Shown here piece after piece: positions 14,579-22,967 of a DNA stretch of 26,261 bases. A program made the position numbers and the translations under genes. The DNA is from Bacillota bacterium (GTDB lineage Bacteria; Bacillota; Clostridia; Christensenellales; CAG-138), in NCBI GenBank assembly GCA_023393045.1, contig JAEWMV010000238.1, positions 1 to 26,261 of the forward strand, in the 5' to 3' direction. Every line of letters starts with the position of its first letter. Within the stretch, counting starts at the first letter, position 1. Below the pieces are notes generated by a model, which saw nothing but the letters and a program-made list of their open reading frames with translations, was not told where the DNA came from and made no database searches.

Positions 14579-15469
14579 TTATTTCACGCGGCGCGCCAGC
14601 ACGGCAAAGCGGGAGTTGTCATACTCGTAGGTGCAGGTGGAAAGGGTGAGCACCTGATCGGTCGCGGAGATGGTCACGGAATCGTCGACGATGGAGGGGG
14701 ACATGGTTTTCGCATAGGCGATCATCTCCGCCATATTGCCCACAAAGTTTTCATCGTTGGGAAAGCGGGTGCGGGTATAGTCGATGGTGGAGCCGTATTC
14801 GTCCAGGGCGGGGATAACGGTCGCAAGATAAATTTCCCACACGGTCGCCGTGCCGTCCCAGATGAAATTGATGGTCCTGTACTGATCGAAGAAATCCTGC
14901 TGCTTATAGTTCGCGAGGTCGTGGAACATGGTTCCGTTCTTCATGTTGTGGCCGTAGAGCACGATCTGCCTCTGCTGCTCCGGATCCGCGTTGCGGAAAT
15001 CCATGAATATGGTGCCGTAGCGGCTCTTTTGCTTTTCCACATTGCGGCCGAGGTAATACTCGTTGTTGTCGCAGCGCGCAACCGGATAGTTGATCGACGT
15101 GCCGGGGATGCTGATCCAGCCCACGACGTCGGGATTGGTCTCTTTGGCCTCCTCATAGGAGGCGAGGAAGGGCAGCACATCCTCATCCTGCGCAACGCCG
15201 TTGAGTTCGTCGAGCGTATATTCGTCGCCGCCCTCGGTGGGCACGACGGCGGGGCCGTCCGTCTCCCCCGGCAGGGGAGTGGACGTAAGCGCGGGCGTCT
15301 GCGCGACAATGGGAGGGAGCGTGGGCGTGGATGTGGCCTTGCCCTGTATGGGCGTGTTGGAAGGGAACGCCCCTCCCACCTGTTCACAGCTTGCAAAAAG
15401 AAGAAGCGCGGCGCACAGAAGCATGGCCGAAAGCCATTTTATCCATTCACTTGTGAGCCGCCGCCTCAT
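14579..15469 (-). CDS. Class B sortase-like protein with lipoprotein signal peptide (copy 1)
   Basis: A 296-residue exported transpeptidase-type protein. The N terminus has basic residues, a hydrophobic stretch (about 11-26) and a lipobox-like FASC with C28 as the likely lipidated cysteine; the -3 Phe is less usual. A Thr/Pro-rich linker (about 38-80) leads to the sortase domain: GWISIPGTSINYPV, catalytic H174 in YGHNMKNGTMF, catalytic C279 in TLSTC and R287 in NSRFAV. Sortases cleave a sorting signal and join the protein to a nucleophile on the envelope; the order and spacing of motifs fit class B. The gene begins 4 bp after the second sortase ends, with AGGG-type sites just upstream. No sortase substrate is visible in the window. 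Confidence 0.88.
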   Translation of the reverse strand: MRRRLTSEWIKWLSAMLLCAALLLFASCEQVGGAFPSNTPIQGKATSTPTLPPIVAQTPALTSTPLPGETDGPAVVPTEGGDEYTLDELNGVAQDEDVLPFLASYEEAKETNPDVVGWISIPGTSINYPVARCDNNEYYLGRNVEKQKSRYGTIFMDFRNADPEQQRQIVLYGHNMKNGTMFHDLANYKQQDFFDQYRTINFIWDGTATVWEIYLATVIPALDEYGSTIDYTRTRFPNDENFVGNMAEMIAYAKTMSPSIVDDSVTISATDQVLTLSTCTYEYDNSRFAVLARRVK

Positions 15470-15473
15470 GCCC

Positions 15474-16343
15474 TTACCCTACGCGCACGGCATGGACGAC
15501 GAACCTGCCGTTGGCGTAATTGGTGTGCGTGCAGGTGGAGAGGGTGAGCACATGGTCGCTCTCCCCTATCGTCGTGTCAACCGGGAAAATAGAAAGCTTC
15601 GCGAGCGTGTTGTTCATATAGTCCACGAAGGACGCGGCGCTGGGGAAGTTTTCGTCCACGGCCATGTAGTCCGCGTCGTTCACATCCACCGAATAGACGG
15701 AAAAGACCTTGTAGGTATACTTCTTGTCGCCGAAGGTCACCTCGAAGGTGCGGTTGGCGTCGTAGAAGGAGCGGTTGGCGTAGTTGGTCATCTGCGCGAA
15801 CATGATCTTCGACTTGCTCATGTTGTGCCCGTAGATGATCACATGGCTGTCATTCGGGCTGCAGCGGTAGTCCATGAAGATGGCGCCCGCCTTGGACGCT
15901 TCCTTCTTGGCGTTCTGCGTGAGATAATCGATGTTGTCGCGGCTCTTCACGATGGGATAATCCACGTTGGTGTTGCTGATTTTAATCCAGCCGTTTACAT
16001 CGCTGTTGATGGCGCGGTATTCGGAATAGGAAAGCTTTTCCTCTTCTTTCACATCTTCCGTACCGTCTATCTCGTTCGGGTCGATGGTGTTGGACGGGTC
16101 GACGTTGCTCGATTGCGGGATGGGGGTGGCGGAAGCGCCGGGCGAGCCGGTTGCGGGCAGCGTGCCGGTCGCGGATTCGGTTTCCTGCGTGGGGTCTGTG
16201 GGCACGAAGACGGGCGCGTCGGTCTTGTCCGGCACGTCGATATCGATGGGGCCGCCCCCGACATCCTCGTTGCACGCCGAGAGAAGCGCCATAAGCGCCA
16301 TGAGCCAAACGACCAATATTTTCCGGGTTGTCCCCTTTTTCAT
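15474..16343 (-). CDS. Class B sortase-like protein with lipoprotein signal peptide (copy 2)
   Basis: A 289-residue paralogue of the following gene and first in the pair. MKKGTTRK and a hydrophobic helix precede a textbook lipobox LSAC with lipidated C24. A long acidic, Thr/Pro/Ser-rich linker (about 25-105) contains LPATG at 62-66. The sortase domain shows GWIKISNTNVDYPIV, catalytic H173 in YGHNMSKSKIMF, C271 in TLSTC and R280 in NGRFVV. The ATG at 16343 has GAGG 11 nt upstream; the open frame reaches 16415 but that extension lacks export features. A good promoter (TTGTGA/TATAAT) lies upstream. Lipid anchoring rather than the usual uncleaved membrane helix is predicted for both copies. Confidence 0.88.
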   Translation of the reverse strand: MKKGTTRKILVVWLMALMALLSACNEDVGGGPIDIDVPDKTDAPVFVPTDPTQETESATGTLPATGSPGASATPIPQSSNVDPSNTIDPNEIDGTEDVKEEEKLSYSEYRAINSDVNGWIKISNTNVDYPIVKSRDNIDYLTQNAKKEASKAGAIFMDYRCSPNDSHVIIYGHNMSKSKIMFAQMTNYANRSFYDANRTFEVTFGDKKYTYKVFSVYSVDVNDADYMAVDENFPSAASFVDYMNNTLAKLSIFPVDTTIGESDHVLTLSTCTHTNYANGRFVVHAVRVG

Positions 16344-16376
16344 CAAGTACAATACCTCGTTTTTTGATTGGTTTTC

Positions 16377-16405
16377 ATTATATCCCATTCGGTTGCAAAT
16401 CACAA
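16377..16405 (-). promoter_or_regulatory. Promoter of the sortase pair
   Basis: TTGTGA (16400-16405) and a perfect TATAAT (16377-16382) on minus, with a 17-bp spacer. The start point would be about 25 nt upstream of the 16343 ATG. Confidence 0.8.
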
Positions 16406-16435
16406 GAATACCCATGTATCCGCCCCGATTTTTAT

Positions 16436-16449
16436 AATTTGTTCAAATT
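16436..16449. repeat. Palindrome between divergent sortase and mreB promoters
   Basis: AATTTG and CAAATT separated by TT form a 14-bp inverted repeat. It lies between the -35 elements of the two divergent promoters and could be a shared operator; no regulator is assigned. Confidence 0.35.
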
Positions 16450-16465
16450 TCGCGGCGAGGAACAC

Positions 16466-16494
16466 TTGTCCCGCGTCTGTATAAATGATAAAAT
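16466..16494 (+). promoter_or_regulatory. mreB promoter
   Basis: TTGTCC (16466-16471) and TAAAAT (16489-16494) with a 17-bp spacer. The leader then contains a small hairpin, TCGGGC (16510-16515) with GCCCGA (16535-16540), ending just before the GGAGGG ribosome site. Confidence 0.7.
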
Positions 16495-16556
16495 GATTCG
16501 GAAAGACGGTCGGGCGGAGAACGAATTGTTTCCTGCCCGATTGGAGGGATTTGCAT

Positions 16557-17606
16557 ATGGGTCTGTTTGAATTCAACGACGTCGGCATCGACCTTGGCAC
16601 GGCGAGCATACTCGTGTATGTGCGCAGCAAGGGCATCGTTTTGCGCGAGCCTTCCGTGGTTGCGGTTGAAAAGGTTTCCGGACGCATACTCGCCATCGGC
16701 GAGGAGGCGCGCCGCATGCTCGGCCGCACGCCAGGCACCATCACCGCGGTGAGGCCGCTTCGCGACGGCGTCATTTCCAATTATGATATCACGGAGCGCA
16801 TACTCCATTATTTCTTAAAGAAAGTCGTCGGCACGCACGTGTTCTTCAAGCCGCGCGTGGTGGTGTGCGTCCCCTCGGGCGTGACGGAGGTCGAAAAGCG
16901 CTCCGTCATCGACGCCACGGAGGAAGCCGGCGCGCGCCACACCTACCTCATCGAGGAACCCATCGCGGCCGCCATCGGCGCGGGCATCGACATTGCGGAG
17001 CCGCGCGGCCACATGGTGATCGACATCGGCGGCGGCACGACGGACATCGCCCTCGTTTCGCTTGGCGGCGCGGTTTTATCCGACTCCATCAAGATCGCAG
17101 GCGACAAGTTTGACGACGCCATCGTGCGCTACATGCGCAAAAAGCACAATCTGCTCATCGGCGAGCGCACCGCGGAGGAAATGAAGATCCGCATCGGCTC
17201 GGCCTATCCCCGCAAGGAGCAGGTCTTCATCGACGTGAAGGGCCGCAACCTCATTTCCGGCTTGCCGCAGGCCATCGTCGTTGGCAGCAACGAGATGATA
17301 GACGCGCTCGAGGAGCCATTGCAGGCGATACTTGAGAGCGTGCGCGCCATGTTTGAAAAAACTCCGCCGGAGCTCGCGAGCGACGTCGCGGAGGACGGGC
17401 TTTGCCTGACGGGCGGCGGCGCGCTGCTCTTTGGCCTGGATAAGTTCATCGCCGAGCACACCAAGGTGCCCTGCTTCGTGGCGGAGGACCCCATTTCCTG
17501 CGTGGCCATCGGCACGGGCAAGGTGCTTGAGAATATCGACAAGTTCACGCGCGGCGCTATCTACGATTACAGGCGCGGGGAGTATTACCTCGACAACAAC
17601 ACTTAA
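16557..17606 (+). CDS. mreB: Rod-shape-determining protein MreB/Mbl
   Basis: A 349-residue bacterial actin that forms membrane-bound filaments guiding lateral cell-wall synthesis. The actin-fold phosphate loops are visible: GIDLGTASILVYV (phosphate 1), VIDIGGGTTDIALVSLGG (phosphate 2) and LTGGGALLFGLDKFI (adenosine motif). VPSGVTEVEKRSVIDATEEAGA is the usual MreB signature and MGLF at the N terminus suits the membrane-binding region. The ATG at 16557 has GGAGGG 8 nt upstream; a TTG two codons earlier is less likely. mreC, mreD and rodA are not adjacent, so it may be a stand-alone Mbl-type paralogue. A terminator follows. Confidence 0.96.
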   Translation: MGLFEFNDVGIDLGTASILVYVRSKGIVLREPSVVAVEKVSGRILAIGEEARRMLGRTPGTITAVRPLRDGVISNYDITERILHYFLKKVVGTHVFFKPRVVVCVPSGVTEVEKRSVIDATEEAGARHTYLIEEPIAAAIGAGIDIAEPRGHMVIDIGGGTTDIALVSLGGAVLSDSIKIAGDKFDDAIVRYMRKKHNLLIGERTAEEMKIRIGSAYPRKEQVFIDVKGRNLISGLPQAIVVGSNEMIDALEEPLQAILESVRAMFEKTPPELASDVAEDGLCLTGGGALLFGLDKFIAEHTKVPCFVAEDPISCVAIGTGKVLENIDKFTRGAIYDYRRGEYYLDNNT

Positions 17607-17631
17607 AGAAATTGATAGTTGAACGAATGAG

Positions 17632-17666
17632 AAACGGCCTGCGCTTTAATGGCGGAGGCCGTTTTT
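17632..17666 (+). terminator. mreB terminator
   Basis: AAACGGCC (17632-17639) pairs with GGCCGTTT (17657-17664) and runs into TTTTTGTTTT, 25 bp after the mreB stop. Confidence 0.85.
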
Positions 17667-17681
17667 GTTTTGGTTATGCAT

Positions 17682-17704
17682 GGGGGCGATATAGAATCGC
17701 CCCC
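17682..17704. repeat. Perfect hairpin at the 3' side of the M16C peptidase gene
   Basis: GGGGGCGAT (17682-17690) and ATCGCCCCC (17696-17704) form a 9-bp perfect stem with a 5-nt loop, 16 bp beyond the peptidase stop. Neither side has a U-tract, so it may protect a 3' end or act with the neighbouring mreB terminator. Confidence 0.55.
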
Positions 17705-17720
17705 GCACAGCTTTACTTCG

Positions 17721-20618
17721 TCATTCCTCCGCTTTGACAAGGGAACCGAAAAGTTCTTTGTTCGCCCTGAGCTTGTCGGCATTGCCGAACACGCAGATGC
17801 AGTTTTTCTCCGCGACCGCGTCAAAGAGCGCGCCGCTTGCGGCAAAGTCGTCCACGGTAGCGGAAAGGAGTTCGTCGCGCTCGCGCTGCTTATCCGCGGC
17901 GGTAATCCCCGCGATGTGCTGCTTGAAGGCGAGGTTGCCCTGTTCAAACGGCGGCAGGGGTTCGTCAAGGTCGGCGACGGCGCTGATGACGTTGTTTTCC
18001 ACATCGCCCTGCGTATACCCCCTCGCGCGCAGATGTTCGCCCGCGCCCCTGAATATTTTCAGCGTTTCGCCGAGGTTGGGATCGCGGAAGCTCGAAAGGC
18101 TGAGCACCCCGTCGTCCGTGAGCAGTATGTGCGCGCCGTACGCGCCGCCTTGCACGCGCACGTTATTCCAGAGATAGCCGCTCCTGAGGAAGTTCTTCAC
18201 CGCGAGGAGCTTTCCGTCATAGGCGAAGCCCAGCTTGTCAAAATCATAGGCCGTGCAGACATACTGCACCATGGAGGCGCTCATGATGCCTTCGTTGCGG
18301 ATATTTTCAGAAAATGCCAGGATTTCCCCGGCGCTTTCGCCGTCGCGCAGCCCTTGCGTCAGGGTGCCGAGCGCGCCGTCAAACGCGTCGCGCTGCGTCT
18401 CCTGCCCGGTGAGCGCGAGCGTGAGGTTCACGCGGGTGAGGAGCTTTTCCATCACCGAGGCAAGCGCCTTGGCGAGAGCGTCCGCGCCCTCCGGCAGGGA
18501 CTTGGCGGTTTTCGTCACATAATCATAAAAGCCGAAGCCCTGCGTGGCGTCCATAAACGCGCCCTCCGGCCTGAAATAGGCGCGGTTGCGGTAAATCACA
18601 TAATGGTAGGCGTTGTCCTGCAACTGCGTTTGCAGCATGGCGTAGGCCGTGCGGGAAAGCTGGTTGAGCCTTGCGCGGTTGTTGACGTCCGCGCCCGTGA
18701 ATATGTCTGAGAGCAGCTCCATGCCCGCGGGCAGCTTGTCGCCCACGCAGCGCAGCGTCGCGCAGAAATAGGGATACACGCCCTTATTTTTGCGGCGGAT
18801 GACTTTGCACTCAGCCGAAATGCCGCCGGTGGACACGTCGATGTCCTTGGCGAGCTCCTCAAAAGTGCGTTTTTGCGTGCCCAGCTTATCGAACATGAAG
18901 GCAAGCAGCGCGGCGGCCTTCCATTCCTCGGGGGTCAGGCCAGACATATCGAACATGGCGTTCACATAGGCGATGCCCGCCGTGAACGTGTCGTGCCAGA
19001 GGCGCTTCACGCCCTCCTTTTCGCTTTGCTCAACGGGGCGCGGCGTCGCTTTTTTATCCACATCCGCAAGCGTGAGGCGCGGTATCGCGGCGAGCGCCTC
19101 GGGCGAATCGGGCGTTTGCTGCCACGCGCGAAGCGACGCGAAGGAATCCCGGACCTGCGAAACCTGTGCCTCTCCCATGCCCGCTTTCACCCCGGCAAGG
19201 CGCTCCTTCTCAGCCGCCTCAAGCTTGGCGAGCTTGCCGCGTTCGGGCTTGAGGGCGACGAAGGCGCAGGAGCGGTTGTCGAGAAGGTATTTTTCGATGA
19301 GCTTTTCAAAATAGCCCTGCCCCGCCTTTTCGCGAAGCGCTGCGAGCTCCGCCTCATAGCGCGCGCCGGAGCCGATTTTTGCGCCGTAGTTCCAGTCCCA
19401 CAGCACGTAGATGCCGCTCATAATGCGCGAGAAAATCCCCGCGAAGGAGGCTTCCCGCAGACCGAAGTCGAAGCGGTTGATTGCGCCCTCCACAAGCTTT
19501 TTGTCAAGCCCCTCCCGCACGAGCCGCCTCAATGTTTCCTCGAGCACGGCGCGGAATTTTGCCATGCCGTCCTCCTCCGCCCCGCTCACGACAATCTTCA
19601 ATACGCCCTGATACGCATGGCGCACGTTCGTGCTGACGTCCTTTCCGATTTCCGCGTCCAGCAGCGCCTTTTTAACGGGCGCGGCCTCGCTGCCAAAGAG
19701 CATCTGCGCGAGCGCCATCACGCCCAGCGCCTCCTCGCGCCCGGCGGCGGGGTAGGTGAGGTAGTTCGCCGCGAGGTAGGTCATGCCCGCGGTGTCCTGC
19801 TCCTCCGGCACGGCGTAGGTGAATGCGGCATCCCCCGGCGCGGCAAGCGGCGCCTGCCCTTCCATGACGACCGGACTCTCCGGCGCGTCGTAACGGGAAA
19901 AATACTTTTCGTCGATATAATCCAGCACGGGCTCGATGGGCATATCGCCCGAGATGACGGTGCAGGAATTGCCCGGATGATAGAACTTTTTATGAAAAGC
20001 CTCGAACTGCGCCTGCGTCAGGCCGGGTATCGCCGCGGGCGCGCCGCCGGCGTTATAACGATAAAAATTATTGAAGAGCGTTTTGTTGACGGCCTCCTCC
20101 AACTGCTGCTCGGGCGAGGACATGCCGCCCTTCATCTCGTTGTACACCACGCCGTTGATGGCGAGCGCGCCCGCCTCGTCCAGCTCGTAATGCCAGCCCT
20201 CCTGCATGAGGATCTCGGGCTTTTCGTAGATGCGCGGGTTCAAAACCGCGTCGAGGTAGACGTCCATGAGGTTGTAAAAATCCTTGAGGTTGGGGCTCAT
20301 CACAGGATACGCGGTGAAATCCTCCCCCGTCATGGCGTTGAGGAAGGTGTTGAGCGAGCCCTTCATCAACTCCACGAACGGCTCCTTGACCGGGTATTTC
20401 TTCGAGCCGCATAATACGCTGTGCTCCATGATGTGCGCAATGCCCGTATCGTCCCCGGGCAGCGTGCGAAAGCCGATCATAAAAAGCTTCTGGGGATTGT
20501 CGTCCCCGATGTGCACGAGCGTCGCCTTTGATTTGACGTGCTCGTATACGCTGAGGGCGCCGTTGAATTCCTTGAGGTTTTCCTTTGAAATGAGCCTGAA
20601 CGCGCTTTTGTCCGACAT
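17721..20618 (-). CDS. M16C zinc metallopeptidase (presequence protease/falcilysin-like)
   Basis: A 965-residue inverzincin of the PreP/Cym1/falcilysin type, which forms a closed chamber and degrades short unstructured peptides. The inverted zinc motif HxxEH is H62, E65 and H66 in AHIMEHSVLCGS, with the third ligand E161 in VVYNEMKGGMSSPE, about 99 residues later as in PreP. FTAYPVMSPNLKDFYNLMDVYLDAVL is characteristic. The second half includes an M16C-associated region and the substrate-side RVQGGAYGAHIL motif. There is no signal peptide, so it is probably cytoplasmic, recycling peptides. AAAGGAG lies 8 nt before the ATG. It is divergent from ftsH, another ATP- or metal-dependent proteolysis gene; a joint role is only suggested by position. 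Confidence 0.95.
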   Translation of the reverse strand: MSDKSAFRLISKENLKEFNGALSVYEHVKSKATLVHIGDDNPQKLFMIGFRTLPGDDTGIAHIMEHSVLCGSKKYPVKEPFVELMKGSLNTFLNAMTGEDFTAYPVMSPNLKDFYNLMDVYLDAVLNPRIYEKPEILMQEGWHYELDEAGALAINGVVYNEMKGGMSSPEQQLEEAVNKTLFNNFYRYNAGGAPAAIPGLTQAQFEAFHKKFYHPGNSCTVISGDMPIEPVLDYIDEKYFSRYDAPESPVVMEGQAPLAAPGDAAFTYAVPEEQDTAGMTYLAANYLTYPAAGREEALGVMALAQMLFGSEAAPVKKALLDAEIGKDVSTNVRHAYQGVLKIVVSGAEEDGMAKFRAVLEETLRRLVREGLDKKLVEGAINRFDFGLREASFAGIFSRIMSGIYVLWDWNYGAKIGSGARYEAELAALREKAGQGYFEKLIEKYLLDNRSCAFVALKPERGKLAKLEAAEKERLAGVKAGMGEAQVSQVRDSFASLRAWQQTPDSPEALAAIPRLTLADVDKKATPRPVEQSEKEGVKRLWHDTFTAGIAYVNAMFDMSGLTPEEWKAAALLAFMFDKLGTQKRTFEELAKDIDVSTGGISAECKVIRRKNKGVYPYFCATLRCVGDKLPAGMELLSDIFTGADVNNRARLNQLSRTAYAMLQTQLQDNAYHYVIYRNRAYFRPEGAFMDATQGFGFYDYVTKTAKSLPEGADALAKALASVMEKLLTRVNLTLALTGQETQRDAFDGALGTLTQGLRDGESAGEILAFSENIRNEGIMSASMVQYVCTAYDFDKLGFAYDGKLLAVKNFLRSGYLWNNVRVQGGAYGAHILLTDDGVLSLSSFRDPNLGETLKIFRGAGEHLRARGYTQGDVENNVISAVADLDEPLPPFEQGNLAFKQHIAGITAADKQRERDELLSATVDDFAASGALFDAVAEKNCICVFGNADKLRANKELFGSLVKAEE

Positions 20619-20653
20619 GCTTTTGTCTCCTTTCCTCCGATAGAACCTAATTT

Positions 20654-20682
20654 ATGGTAACATAAGGGAGAGCGCCGTTCAA
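20654..20682 (-). promoter_or_regulatory. Promoter of the M16C peptidase
   Basis: TTGAAC (20677-20682) and TACCAT (20654-20659) on minus with a 17-bp spacer, 36 bp upstream of the ATG. Confidence 0.55.
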
Positions 20683-20695
20683 TTAATATTCACAC

Positions 20696-20762
20696 ATGCG
20701 CCAAATCAATGCGCAAACCGCTTGCCCGTCCTTTTCCTCAACTGGAAGCGCGTGCGCAAATC
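20696..20762 (+). repeat. Three direct TGCGC-AAA repeats between divergent protease genes
   Basis: ATGCGCCAAATC (20696-20707), ATGCGCAAACC (20709-20719) and GTGCGCAAATC (20752-20762) share a TGCGC(C)AAAYC core. The first two are 13 bp apart. They lie upstream of both the peptidase and ftsH promoters and could be binding sites for an unknown regulator. Confidence 0.45.
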
Positions 20763-20768
20763 GTCGCG

Positions 20769-20792
20769 AAAACGCCTGTTTTGGCGCGTTTT
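20769..20792 (+). repeat. Orphan hairpin upstream of ftsH
   Basis: AAAACGC (20769-20775) and GCGTTTT (20786-20792) form an inverted repeat followed by TTG, resembling a weak terminator. No plus-strand gene ends here. It might close a short transcript arising within 20683-20768, where I see no open reading frame. Confidence 0.35.
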
Positions 20793-20818
20793 GTTGCTTC
20801 GTTTTCACAATTATTCCT

Positions 20819-20846
20819 TTGCCAATCGCCGCTTTTGTGGTAATAT
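20819..20846 (+). promoter_or_regulatory. ftsH promoter
   Basis: TTGCCA (20819-20824) and TAATAT (20841-20846) with a 16-bp spacer. The predicted start near 20853 gives a 57-nt leader to the TTG at 20910 but only about 20 nt to the ATG at 20874. Confidence 0.5.
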
Positions 20847-20909
20847 TATAAAGATTGCTAAATTGGATTGAGTATGCTGCGGCATATCGCGGCGTACGGG
20901 AGGGAAAGT

Positions 20910-22910
20910 TTGGGAAAAAAACTCAGAACGCCGCTTATCTATCTGGCCGTCGTGCTGATAATCATCATATTGATCACGCAGCTCCAGTCGCAGGACACGG
21001 AGGACAAGCTCGTCGCGTACGCCGACGTGATCCAACTCGTGCAGAACAAGCAGGTCGACGCCATCGAGTACATGGACGGGGAGCTTGTGGGCATCAAGGT
21101 CGGCTCGGAGAACAAGACGCTCTTCCCCAAGCGCTACGACTTTTATTGCTATGTGTCCTCGGAGGAGGCTTTCCGTGCGGACATGAACGCCATCGTCGCG
21201 GAGGAAACGGGCAAGGATGCCGCGCTCGTCACCCCCAGCGAATACAGTTTTTCCTATAAATACAATCCGCCCAGGGAGCCTTCCATCTTCGAGCTCATAC
21301 TGCCGTATCTTTTGATCATCGGCGCGTTCGCGCTGTTCTATTACTTCGTTTTCCGCTCGCAAAACGGCGGCAACAAGGTGATGAGCTTCGGCAAGAGCCA
21401 CGCGCGCACACAGCTTGACCCCAACAACAAAACCACCTTTGACGATGTTGCGGGCGCGGATGAGGAAAAGGAAGAGCTTCGCGAGGTTGTGGAGTTCATG
21501 CGCTCGCCCCGCCGCTTTACGGAGATGGGCGCGCGCATCCCCAAGGGCGTGCTGCTCGTGGGCCCTCCGGGCACGGGTAAAACGCTGCTCGCCAAGGCCG
21601 TTGCGGGCGAGGCAAAGGTGCCCTTCTTCTCCATTTCGGGCTCCGACTTCGTTGAAATGTTCGTGGGCGTGGGCGCAAGCCGCGTGAGGGATTTGTTCAA
21701 CACAGCGAAGAAGAGCGCGCCCGCGGTTATCTTCATCGACGAGATAGACGCGGTCGGCCGCCAGCGCGGCGCGGGCCTCGGCGGCGGGCATGACGAGCGC
21801 GAGCAGACGCTCAACCAGCTGCTCGTCGAAATGGACGGCTTTGCCGTGAACGAGGGCATCATCGTCATCGCCGCGACCAACCGCCCGGACATCCTCGACC
21901 CCGCCCTGCTGCGCCCCGGCCGGTTTGACAGGCAGATCACCGTCAACTATCCCGATGTGAAGGGCCGCGAGGAAATATTGAAAGTGCACGCCAAGGGCAA
22001 GCCCTTTGCGCCTGATGTGAACCTTGCCGTTTTGGCAAAGCGCACCGTGGGCTTCACGGGCGCCGATCTTGAAAACGTGCTCAACGAGGCGGCCATACTC
22101 GCCGCGCGCTTTAAAAAGAAAGCCATCACCATGACGGAGCTTGAGGAGGCCATTACGCGCACGGTCGTCGGCCCCGAAAAGCGAAGCCGCGTGATCACCG
22201 CGGAGGACAAGCGCATCACCGCCTACCACGAGGCGGGCCACGCCATCGTGGCGCGCGTGCTGCCCGGCTGCGACCCCGTGCATGAAATATCGGTGATACC
22301 GCGCGGCATGGCCGCGGGCTACACCATGACCATGCCTGATAAGGACGACAATCACACCACGCGCGGCAAGCTGCTCGACCAGATTGCGGAATTGCTCGGC
22401 GGCCGCGTGGCGGAGTCGGTGACACTTACCGATATCTCCACGGGCGCGTACAACGATTTGCAGCGCGCGAGCGAAATCGCCCGCAGGATGGTCGTGGAGT
22501 TCGGCATGAGCGAGGTGATCGGCCCCGTGTTCCTCGGCGGGCAGACCGAGGTGTTCATCGCCAAGGACTGGGGGCATCAGCGCAACTATTCCGAAGAGGT
22601 CGCCGCCCGCGTGGACGAGGAGATACGAAGGATACTCGACGAGCAGTTCGAGCGCGCGCGCAAGGCTATCATGGACAACAGGGACGCAATGGAGCGCGTG
22701 GTCGCGGCGCTGCTCGAGTACGAACGCATCGACGGGGACGAATTCGAGAAGATCTTCAAAGGAGAAGATGTCCGCATCGAGACCTTTACCAACAGGCGCA
22801 CCCGCCTTGAAACCGCCGACCCCGAGGTCGAGGCGAAGGAGGAGGCCGAGAGAAAAGCGGCCGAAAGCGGCGAGGCGGAGCCTTCCGCGCGGGACGGAGA
22901 AAACGAATAA
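20910..22910 (+). CDS. ftsH: ATP-dependent zinc metalloprotease FtsH
   Basis: Membrane AAA+ protease that extracts and degrades membrane and regulatory proteins as a hexamer. From the TTG at 20910 (666 residues): transmembrane helix 1 (LIYLAVVLIIIILITQL), an extracytoplasmic domain, helix 2 (ILPYLLIIGAFALFYYFVF), AAA module with Walker A GPPGTGKTLLAKA (K224), Walker B VIFIDEIDAVGR and the arginine-finger region ATNRPDILDPALLRPGRFDR, then the M41 peptidase with HEAGH (H440, E441, H444). The start is my choice: GGGAGG at 20898-20903 is 6 nt before TTG, and MGKKLRTPLIYL is a normal FtsH N terminus. The in-frame ATG at 20874 (12 residues longer) has no clear Shine-Dalgarno site. The Glu/Ala-rich C terminus is ordinary. 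Confidence 0.97.
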   Translation: MGKKLRTPLIYLAVVLIIIILITQLQSQDTEDKLVAYADVIQLVQNKQVDAIEYMDGELVGIKVGSENKTLFPKRYDFYCYVSSEEAFRADMNAIVAEETGKDAALVTPSEYSFSYKYNPPREPSIFELILPYLLIIGAFALFYYFVFRSQNGGNKVMSFGKSHARTQLDPNNKTTFDDVAGADEEKEELREVVEFMRSPRRFTEMGARIPKGVLLVGPPGTGKTLLAKAVAGEAKVPFFSISGSDFVEMFVGVGASRVRDLFNTAKKSAPAVIFIDEIDAVGRQRGAGLGGGHDEREQTLNQLLVEMDGFAVNEGIIVIAATNRPDILDPALLRPGRFDRQITVNYPDVKGREEILKVHAKGKPFAPDVNLAVLAKRTVGFTGADLENVLNEAAILAARFKKKAITMTELEEAITRTVVGPEKRSRVITAEDKRITAYHEAGHAIVARVLPGCDPVHEISVIPRGMAAGYTMTMPDKDDNHTTRGKLLDQIAELLGGRVAESVTLTDISTGAYNDLQRASEIARRMVVEFGMSEVIGPVFLGGQTEVFIAKDWGHQRNYSEEVAARVDEEIRRILDEQFERARKAIMDNRDAMERVVAALLEYERIDGDEFEKIFKGEDVRIETFTNRRTRLETADPEVEAKEEAERKAAESGEAEPSARDGENE

Positions 22911-22930
22911 TCCAGTTTGTGATAAAACGC

Positions 22931-22960
22931 GCGCCTGCCGGTCAAGTAACCGGCAGGCGC
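22931..22960. terminator. Terminator between convergent ftsH and DUF1062 genes
   Basis: A perfect 12-bp stem GCGCCTGCCGGT/ACCGGCAGGCGC with loop CAAGTA. The plus tail is TTTGCTGTT and the minus tail GCGTTTTATC, so it can serve both genes. Confidence 0.8.
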
Positions 22961-22967
22961 TTTGCTG

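Noticed and set aside
16557..17606. An mre cluster (mreBCD)
   Set aside because: A terminator directly follows mreB and the next gene is an unrelated peptidase on the other strand.
18873..20414. A 513-codon open frame antisense to the M16C peptidase
   Set aside because: Shadow of the HxxEH peptidase gene; no motif.
20811..22577. A 588-codon open frame antisense to ftsH
   Set aside because: Same cause; no start context or recognisable motif, and ftsH on the other strand is certain.
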